NCBI RefSeq assembly: GCF_013149805.1
Contig: NZ_JABEZT010000005.1
Span: 24,420 to 88,419 of the forward strand
DNA length: 64,000 bases
Source: Isoptericola chiayiensis
GTDB taxonomy: Bacteria; Actinomycetota; Actinomycetes; Actinomycetales; Cellulomonadaceae
Direction of reading: 5' to 3'
The stretch's first letter is position 1; every line of letters begins with the position of its first letter. Below the pieces are notes generated by a model. The model made no database searches. It was not told where the DNA came from and worked only from the letters and a program-made list of their open reading frames with translations. Positions 58,460 to 64,000 of the stretch are shown one piece after another. A program made the position numbers and the translations under genes.

Positions 58460-59365
58460 ATGCGCGCGCTGTGGACATACCTGGGGATCTCGTTCGGCGT
58501 CTCCTGGCTGGTGGCCCTGCCGCTCTGGCTCGGCGACGGCATCGACGAGCCCCTGCTGCCCGTCCTGGCCGTCGCCATGATGTTCACCCCGGCGCTGGCC
58601 GCGCTCGTGGTGGTGCGGTTCGTCGAGCGACGTCCGCTCGCCCGGGCCCTCGGCCTGACGCCCGTGCGCCCGTGGGGCCGCTTCCTCGGCTGGCTGGGCA
58701 TCGCGCTCGTCGTGCCCGTCGCCCTGGTCGCGGTGGCGCTGCCCGTCGCCTCGGTGCTCGGCCTCTACGAGGCGGACCTGGTCGAGTTCTCCGGGTTCCG
58801 CGAGACGCTCGACGCCCAGCTCGCGGCCGTCGGCGGGGCGCCGCTCGACATCCCCGTGCAGGTGCTCGTGATCGCCCAGCTCGCGAGCATCGTCCTCGGT
58901 GCCGTGATCAACACCGTGCCCGCCCTCGGCGAGGAGATCGGCTGGCGAGGCTGGCTGCTGCCCACGCTCGTCGACCGCTACGGCACCGCGGCCGCCGTCG
59001 TCGTCTCCGGACTGATCTGGGGGCTGTGGCACGCACCCCTGGTGCTGCTCGGCTACAACTACCCCGACGCGTCGCCGCTGCTCGCGCTGGTGATGATGGT
59101 CGGGTTCTGCACCGTCGTCGGGGCCGTCTTCTCGTGGCTGCGGATCCGCAGCGGCAACGTCTGGGCACCGGCCCTCGCGCACGGCGCGCTCAACGCGGCC
59201 GCCGGGATGCACCTGCTGTTCGTCGCCGCCGGCACCACCGTGGACACCACGCACGCCACGATCCTGGGCTGGAGCGGATGGATCGTGCCGCTGGCGCTGG
59301 TCGCGGTGCTCGCCGCGACAGGACAGTTCCGCGCGCGGCAGCCGGAGCCGACGGCAACGCCCTGA
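58460..59365 (+). CDS. CPBP-family intramembrane metalloprotease (CAAX/Abi type)
   Basis: A 301-residue membrane protein with eight or so helices. The catalytic motifs are EEIGWRG after helix 5, WHAPL in the next helix and the later HGALNAA. The family cleaves within or near membranes; bacterial members are linked to bacteriocin self-immunity or unknown signalling. The ATG has no strong ribosome binding site. No bacteriocin gene was seen nearby. Confidence 0.9.
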   Translation: MRALWTYLGISFGVSWLVALPLWLGDGIDEPLLPVLAVAMMFTPALAALVVVRFVERRPLARALGLTPVRPWGRFLGWLGIALVVPVALVAVALPVASVLGLYEADLVEFSGFRETLDAQLAAVGGAPLDIPVQVLVIAQLASIVLGAVINTVPALGEEIGWRGWLLPTLVDRYGTAAAVVVSGLIWGLWHAPLVLLGYNYPDASPLLALVMMVGFCTVVGAVFSWLRIRSGNVWAPALAHGALNAAAGMHLLFVAAGTTVDTTHATILGWSGWIVPLALVAVLAATGQFRARQPEPTATP

Positions 59366-59435
59366 CGCCCGCATCGCGCCGGGCGGCCCCAGCCTCGTCG
59401 CCGCGGCCTCTCCGACCAGCGGCCAGAGCCGCGAC

Positions 59436-60839
59436 TCAGTGCCGGAACGACTCCGTGTGGCTCGGGTCGTGCGGCAGGCGGGTCTCCAGGCTCTCGAGGA
59501 ACTCCGTGGACCGGGCCAGGTCCGCGAGGAACAGCTCGGCCATGTCGCGCGACAGCCCGTTGCGGACCACGACCCGCAGTCCCGACACGTCGGTGAGGTT
59601 CTCCGGCAGCGTGTACGCCGGGACCTGCCACCCGCGCTCCCGCATCTTCGCCGAGACGTCGTAGACCGTGTAGTTCGACACCTCGGGCTTCAGCCGGAAG
59701 AAGAACACCGGCAGCTCTGACCCGTCGGACAGCAGCTCGTAGGGCCCCATCTGCGCGATCGAGCCCGACAGGTACGTCGCCGTGTCCCGGCAGGCCTGCT
59801 GGATCTCCCGGTAGCCCTCCCGACCCAGCCGGACGAGGTTGTAGTACTGGGCGATCACCTGCGCACCCGGGCGGGAGAAGTTGAGCGCGAACGTCGGCAT
59901 GTCCCCGCCGAGGTAGTTCACGTGGAACACGAGATCCTCGGGCAGGTCCTCCGGGGTGCGCCAGACGATCCATCCCACCCCCGGGTACACCAGCCCGTAC
60001 TTGTGCCCCGAGGCGTTGATCGACCGCACCCGCGGCACCCGGAAGTCCCACCGCAGGTCCGGGTCGATGAACGGAGCGACGAACCCTCCCGACGCCGCGT
60101 CGACGTGGACCGGGACGTCCGGACCTCCCGAGGCGGCGAGCTCGTCCAACGCCGACGCGATGGCCTCCACCGGCTCGTACGACCCGTCGAACGTGGACCC
60201 CAGGATGGCGACCACGCCGATGGTGTTCTCGTCCACCAGCTTCAGCGCCTCCTCCGCGTTCAGCTGGAGCCGACCCTCCTCGATCGGCGCGTACCGCGGC
60301 TCCACGTCCCAGTACCGGCAGAACTTCTCCCACACGACCTGCACGTTGATCCCCATGACCAGGTTCGGGCGGTCCGTCGGCTCCCCCGCCGCCCGGCGCC
60401 GCTCGCGCCACCGCCACTTCAGCGCCAGACCGCCGAGCATCACCGCCTCGCTCGAACCCGTCGTCGACGTGCCCGTCGCGTTCTCGCCGTCGGGAGCGTT
60501 CCACAGGTCCGAGATCATCCGCACGCACCGGCCCTCGATCTCGGCCGTCTGCGGGTACTCGTCCTTGTCGATCATGTTCTTGTCGGACGTCTCCGCGAAC
60601 AGCAGCCTCGCCTCGTGGTCCATGTACGTCGTCACGAACGTGGCCAGGTTCTGGCGCGAGTTCCCGTCGAGCATCAGCTCGTCGTGGATCATGCTGTAGG
60701 CGACCGACGGGTCCATCCCGTCGTCCGGGACGGTCTCGGAGGGCATGCCGTGCGTCGCCCGCGGGCGCGCGTAGAGCGGGGCGATCGCGAGCCGCTCGAA
60801 GTCCAGGAAGGTCGGGGTGTCCGACGAGTGCAGTGCCAT
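59436..60839 (-). CDS. gadB: Glutamate decarboxylase
   Basis: A 467-residue PLP enzyme converting glutamate to GABA and consuming a proton. The PLP lysine is in SINASGHKYGLVYPG, with TGTSTTGSSEAVMLGGLALKW forming the phosphate and substrate region and HVDAASGGFVAPF holding the cofactor aspartate. It starts MALHSSD. It lies alone without an adjacent glutamate/GABA antiporter gene, so its role in acid resistance or GABA formation depends on other loci. Confidence 0.95.
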   Translation of the reverse strand: MALHSSDTPTFLDFERLAIAPLYARPRATHGMPSETVPDDGMDPSVAYSMIHDELMLDGNSRQNLATFVTTYMDHEARLLFAETSDKNMIDKDEYPQTAEIEGRCVRMISDLWNAPDGENATGTSTTGSSEAVMLGGLALKWRWRERRRAAGEPTDRPNLVMGINVQVVWEKFCRYWDVEPRYAPIEEGRLQLNAEEALKLVDENTIGVVAILGSTFDGSYEPVEAIASALDELAASGGPDVPVHVDAASGGFVAPFIDPDLRWDFRVPRVRSINASGHKYGLVYPGVGWIVWRTPEDLPEDLVFHVNYLGGDMPTFALNFSRPGAQVIAQYYNLVRLGREGYREIQQACRDTATYLSGSIAQMGPYELLSDGSELPVFFFRLKPEVSNYTVYDVSAKMRERGWQVPAYTLPENLTDVSGLRVVVRNGLSRDMAELFLADLARSTEFLESLETRLPHDPSHTESFRH

Positions 60840-60895
60840 GGCACCCACGATGCGTCGAGGCGCCGTTGCTCGCACCGTGCGCACGGGAACGACGA

Positions 60896-60924
60896 AGGCC
60901 CGGAACCAGAGAGGTTCCGGGCCT
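60896..60924 (-). terminator. Terminator downstream of tRNA-Thr
   Basis: AGGCCCGGAACC and its complement form a 12-bp stem with loop AGAGA. It lies 11 bases after the tRNA 3' end on the minus strand, between the tRNA and the gadB start. Confidence 0.75.
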
Positions 60925-60935
60925 GTCGCACGCTG

Positions 60936-61008
60936 AGCCGCCTGTCGGAATCGAACCGACGACCTGTTCATTACGAGTGAACCGCTCTACCGACTGAGCT
61001 AAGGCGGC
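60936..61008 (-). tRNA. tRNA-Thr (anticodon CGT)
   Basis: The minus strand gives a 73-base cloverleaf: acceptor GCCGCCT pairing with AGGCGGC, D-arm GCTC/GAGC, anticodon arm GTTCA-CTCGTAA-TGAAC with anticodon CGT, and T-arm GTCGG-TTCGATT-CCGAC. CCA is not encoded. CGT reads ACG, a common threonine codon in GC-rich genomes. Confidence 0.97.
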
Positions 61009-61137
61009 GAGCCCCTGCACGTACCGACCGACGTCGACCACGTTCAACGGGCGCGCCTACAGTACCCGACCTCGTGCCGGACCTCCAAAAGGATCCCGCG
61101 CTCCGCCGTCGTCGGATCCGTCACAGCGAATGCCGCG

Positions 61138-61217
61138 CTACCTCGCCGAGAAGTTGCCTACCTCGCGGCGGGTTTGCCTACCCCGCGGGAACGTTGCCTA
61201 CCTCGCGGGAGGTTGGC
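61138..61217. repeat. Four tandem 20-bp units (intergenic array D)
   Basis: Exactly spaced 20-mers start at 61138, 61158, 61178 and 61198, for example CTACCTCGCGGGAGGTTGGC. A further partial unit CCACCGCGGAGGG ends 13 bases before the stop codon of the convergent-side gene. The unit matches array C (CTACCTCGCGGGAAGGTTGC). Bases 61009-61137 hold no other recognised feature. Four copies without spacers exclude a CRISPR array. Confidence 0.9.
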
Positions 61218-61230
61218 CCACCGCGGAGGG

Positions 61231-62799
61231 TCAGCAGGTGAGGCCGTCCTCCGGCACGGTGCCCTCGACGAGGTAGTCCTCGACGGCGCCGGCGATGCAG
61301 TCGTTCGACCGGCCGTAGGCGGTGTGCCCCTCGCCCTCGTAGGTGACCAGGACGCCGGACTCGAGGGTGTCGGCCATGCCCTCGGACCACACGTACGGCG
61401 TGGCCGGGTCGTTCGTGGTGCCGATGACCACGATCGGCGGGGCACCGGGGGCCGCGACGTCGTACTCCTGCTCGACCTCCGGGTACGGCCAGGACGCGCA
61501 GGCGAGGCCGCCGTAGGTGAAGAACGTGCCCATGGTCGGCGCCGCCTCCTCGATCTCGGCGGCCTGGGCGCGCATCTCGTCGACGTCGTCGCTGCTGCGG
61601 CTGTCCAGGCAGTTCACGGCGCTGAACGCCTCGGTCGAGTTCGTCGAGAAGGAGCCGTCGGCGTTGCGGTCGTTGTAGAAGTCGGCGAGGTACAGCAGCG
61701 TGTCACCGGTGCCGGCGTTGATCGCCTCGTCGAGCGCCTGGGTCAGGATCGGCCAGTTCTGCTCGGCGTACAGGGTCACCGCGACGCCGTAGAACGCCAG
61801 CGACTGGGTCACCTCACGCTCGCCACTGGTCGGGTACGGGCGGTCATAGGCGGCATCCAGCACGCCGCGCACCTGCTGCATGCCCTCGTCCACCGAGCCC
61901 GTCAGCGGGCAGTCCTGCCCCGCCTGGCAGTCGGTGACGTACGCGCGCAGGGCGTTCTCGAACCCGACGGCCTGCCCCTCGGACATCTCGCCGTCGTCCA
62001 GCGTCGGGTCGATCGCGCCGTCCAGCACGAGCCGACCCGCCCGGTCCGGGAACAGCCCCGCGTACGTGGCACCCAGGCTCGTGCCGTAGGAGAAGCCCAG
62101 GTAGTGCAGCTGGGAGTCGCCGAGGGCGGCGCGCAGCATGTCCAGGTCCTTGGCGGCGCTCTGCGTGTCGACCTCGCCGAGCAGCTCACCGGTGTTCTCG
62201 CCGCACGCCTCCGCCCAGGCGGCGCTCGACCGCCGCGCGTCCTCCAGCCCCTGCTCGGTCGACAGGTCGAAGTCCTCGGCGAGGTACTCGTTCTTCTCCG
62301 CGTCGCCGTAGCACTCCACCGCCGAGGAGTCCTCGACGCCGCGCGGGTCGAAGCCCACGACGTCGAACGACTCCCGCAACGGCTCGCCGTACGTCTCGAC
62401 GGCGGACTCGAGGTAGTCGACGCCGGACCCGCCCGGCCCGCCGGGGTTGACCAGCAGCGAGCCGACCTTCTCGCCGGACGCGCGGCTGCGCATCAGCGCC
62501 AGCTCGATGCTGCCGGCCTCGGGGTCGCCCCACGACAGCGGGGCGGTCGCCGTGGCGCACTCGAACCCGCTGCGGCAGGTCTCCCACTCCAGGTCCTGCC
62601 CGTAGAACTCCTCGAAACCCTCGGGAGCGCTCTCGGCACCCGTCGCCGCACCCGTGGCGTCCTCGACGGGCGTCGCCGACTTCTCCGGCACCTGGGCCGT
62701 GCAGGCCGCCAGCAGCGCGACGGCCGCCACCACGGCACCCAGCCGCTGTGCGGTCGAGCGGGCAGACGGACGTCGCGAAGATCCAGCGGGTGAAATCAC
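61231..62799 (-). CDS. Secreted TAP-type alpha/beta-hydrolase peptidase (lipoprotein)
   Basis: A 522-residue exported hydrolase related to actinobacterial tripeptidyl aminopeptidases (S33-like). A lipobox LLAAC follows a 27-residue basic and hydrophobic leader. The nucleophile is in GFSYGTS, with VNPGGPGGSG near the oxyanion site, a histidine in EGEGHTAYG, and paired cysteines (CRSGFEC and others) as usual for this family. It would trim peptides outside the cell. GTG 62799 is the only suitable start. It lies between holB and the tRNA-Thr gene. Confidence 0.87.
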   Translation of the reverse strand: MISPAGSSRRPSARSTAQRLGAVVAAVALLAACTAQVPEKSATPVEDATGAATGAESAPEGFEEFYGQDLEWETCRSGFECATATAPLSWGDPEAGSIELALMRSRASGEKVGSLLVNPGGPGGSGVDYLESAVETYGEPLRESFDVVGFDPRGVEDSSAVECYGDAEKNEYLAEDFDLSTEQGLEDARRSSAAWAEACGENTGELLGEVDTQSAAKDLDMLRAALGDSQLHYLGFSYGTSLGATYAGLFPDRAGRLVLDGAIDPTLDDGEMSEGQAVGFENALRAYVTDCQAGQDCPLTGSVDEGMQQVRGVLDAAYDRPYPTSGEREVTQSLAFYGVAVTLYAEQNWPILTQALDEAINAGTGDTLLYLADFYNDRNADGSFSTNSTEAFSAVNCLDSRSSDDVDEMRAQAAEIEEAAPTMGTFFTYGGLACASWPYPEVEQEYDVAAPGAPPIVVIGTTNDPATPYVWSEGMADTLESGVLVTYEGEGHTAYGRSNDCIAGAVEDYLVEGTVPEDGLTC

Positions 62800-62878
62800 C
62801 AGGCCAACCTACCGGCCCGGGCGGCGCCGTCGGTGCACTCTTCACCGAACCTTCTCCGTGGGCCCGGAGGTTCCGTGC

Positions 62879-64000
62879 TCAACCCTGCGGCCGCAGCGCC
62901 ACCGTCATCGCTTCCAGCGCCAGCAGCGGCGCCACGTTGCCCTCGAGACGCTCGCGAGCCTGCCCGACGGCGTCCATGCGCCGCACCGTCTGCTCCGGCG
63001 TCGAGTCCCGCGCCAGGGCGCGCACCGTCCCGGCGTGCTCGCTGTTGACCAGCTCGACGTCGGCGCCGAGCTGGACCACCAGCACGTCGCGGTACAGCGA
63101 CAGCAGGTCGACCATCGACCGGTCGAGCACGTCGCGCTGGCGTCGCGTGGCGCGGCGCTTCTGGTCGTCCTCGAGCTGCTTGAGCTGGGAGCGCAGCTTG
63201 GGCGGGAGGGTCTCGCCCTCGGCGACGCCGAGGGCGCGCAGCAGCTCGGCCTTCTCGGCGGCGTCGCGCTCCACGGTGGCCGCGGCCGCCTCCGCCTTGG
63301 CGACGTCGACCAGCTCGGCGGCGGCGAGCACCGCGTCGGGGACGCCCCGGACGCGGCGGGCGACGTCCAGCACCTCCGCACGGCGGGCGCGGGCCTCCGG
63401 GTCGCGGGCGAGCCGACGGGCCAGCCCGACGTGGGACTGCGCGGCGCGGGCGGCCTGCAGCGCGACGTCGGGCTCGACGTCGTCGCGGCGCACCAGCAGG
63501 TCGGCGACGGCGTCGGGCGGCGGGACGCGCAGCACGACGCCGCGGCACCGGGACCGGATGGTGGGCAGCACGTCCTGCACGGACGGGGCGCAGAGCACCC
63601 AGACGGTGTGCGGCGGCGGCTCCTCGACGGCCTTCAGCAGCACGTTGGTGGTGCGCTCCGCCATGCGGTCGGCGTCCTCGACGAGGATGACCCGGTAGCG
63701 CCCGACGGAGGGGGTGCGCGCGGCGGTGGCGATCAGGTCGCGCACCTCGCGGATCTGGATGACGACCTTCTCGGTGGCCACGACGGTCAGGTCCGGGTGG
63801 GTGCCGGCGAGCGTGGTGCGGCACGCCTGGCACCGACCGCACCCGCGCACGCCGTCCGGAGCCCCGCCGCCGGTGCACTGCAGCGCCGCGGCGAACGCGC
63901 GCGCCGCGACCGAACGACCGGACCCCGGCGGACCGGTCAGCAGCCATGCGTGGGTCATCGCGGCCGGGTCGGCGGCGGCCCGTTGCAGCACACCGACGGC
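62879..64000 (-). CDS. holB: DNA polymerase III subunit delta' (partial, start beyond right edge)
   Basis: At least 373 residues of the clamp-loader subunit delta', cut at the N-terminus by the window edge. The first bases read AVGVLQRAAADPAAMTHAWL, continuing upstream. The zinc motif CTGGGAPDGVRGCGRCQAC carries four cysteines. The P-loop is GPPGSGRS, with Arg for the usual Lys, fitting the loss of ATPase in delta'. The C-terminal collar is long and charged. It is 79 bases upstream of the TAP-type peptidase. Confidence 0.93.
   Translation of the reverse strand, partial: AVGVLQRAAADPAAMTHAWLLTGPPGSGRSVAARAFAAALQCTGGGAPDGVRGCGRCQACRTTLAGTHPDLTVVATEKVVIQIREVRDLIATAARTPSVGRYRVILVEDADRMAERTTNVLLKAVEEPPPHTVWVLCAPSVQDVLPTIRSRCRGVVLRVPPPDAVADLLVRRDDVEPDVALQAARAAQSHVGLARRLARDPEARARRAEVLDVARRVRGVPDAVLAAAELVDVAKAEAAAATVERDAAEKAELLRALGVAEGETLPPKLRSQLKQLEDDQKRRATRRQRDVLDRSMVDLLSLYRDVLVVQLGADVELVNSEHAGTVRALARDSTPEQTVRRMDAVGQARERLEGNVAPLLALEAMTVALRPQG

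Noticed and set aside
58460-59365. CPBP protease as part of an abortive-infection defence system
   Set aside because: No toxin, nuclease, reverse transcriptase or bacteriocin gene is nearby; the neighbours are def and gadB.
59436-60839. Acid-resistance island around glutamate decarboxylase
   Set aside because: No antiporter, glutaminase or acid regulator gene accompanies it in the window.
61138-61217. Possible CRISPR array
   Set aside because: The 20-bp units are directly adjacent with no spacers, and no cas genes are present.

Overview
The window is 64 kb of very GC-rich DNA with GTG starts, ATGA/GTGA-coupled operons, an LPXTG surface protein, ClpC with a ClgR-type site and many LacI-type regulators. 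This points to an actinobacterium, most likely a plant-polymer-degrading Micrococcales (Cellulomonadaceae/Promicromonosporaceae type). The taxon is inferred from gene content and style only. Both ends are cut: the first bases hold the tail of an upstream gene, and the last gene (holB) runs off the right edge.

Positions 1-4200 hold a sugar isomerase/epimerase behind a perfect 89-bp tandem duplication, a guanidine-III riboswitch driving a two-gene SMR guanidinium exporter, a small membrane protein, a lone ABC ATPase and an anti-sigma-type ATPase. Positions 4193-37600 are essentially a carbohydrate-utilisation island. It contains an L-rhamnose operon (rhaM-rhaI-esterase-rhaD/SDR-rhaB), a divergent LacI regulator with a beta-propeller glycosidase, and a sortase-anchored protein. 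Next come a GH42 / GH106-like / GH42 operon and a seven-gene ABC importer operon with Gfo/Idh oxidoreductase, PmoA-like and cupin genes. The island ends with a uronate module (LacI, fructuronate reductase, uxaC, KDG kinase, KDPG aldolase, IclR, SDR). Rhamnosidase, galactosidases, rhamnose and uronate catabolism, plus the GH43 arabinosidase and sugar symporter at 53.6-56 kb, fit use of rhamnogalacturonan I-type pectin. Near-identical LacI-type sites (TTGAAwCGrTwCAw) lie before the rha operon, the first GH42 gene and the ABC operon, suggesting one regulon.

Positions 37633-48258 form a nine-gene minus-strand operon: dipeptide-type ABC importer, M14 carboxypeptidase, serine beta-lactamase-fold hydrolase, GbsR/MarR regulator, PaiB and a YtcJ-type amidohydrolase. 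It looks like uptake and hydrolysis of an unidentified peptide or amide. The rest is more housekeeping: HAD phosphatase, clpC, universal stress protein, peptide deformylase, CPBP protease, glutamate decarboxylase, tRNA-Thr(CGT), a secreted TAP-type peptidase and holB.

The least explained structure is a set of intergenic arrays built on a roughly 20-bp period (28744-28816, 33057-33140, 33850-33970, 61138-61217). Two of them share the same 20-mer, and two form long perfect inverted repeats. No CRISPR array, rRNA, phage or complete insertion sequence was seen.
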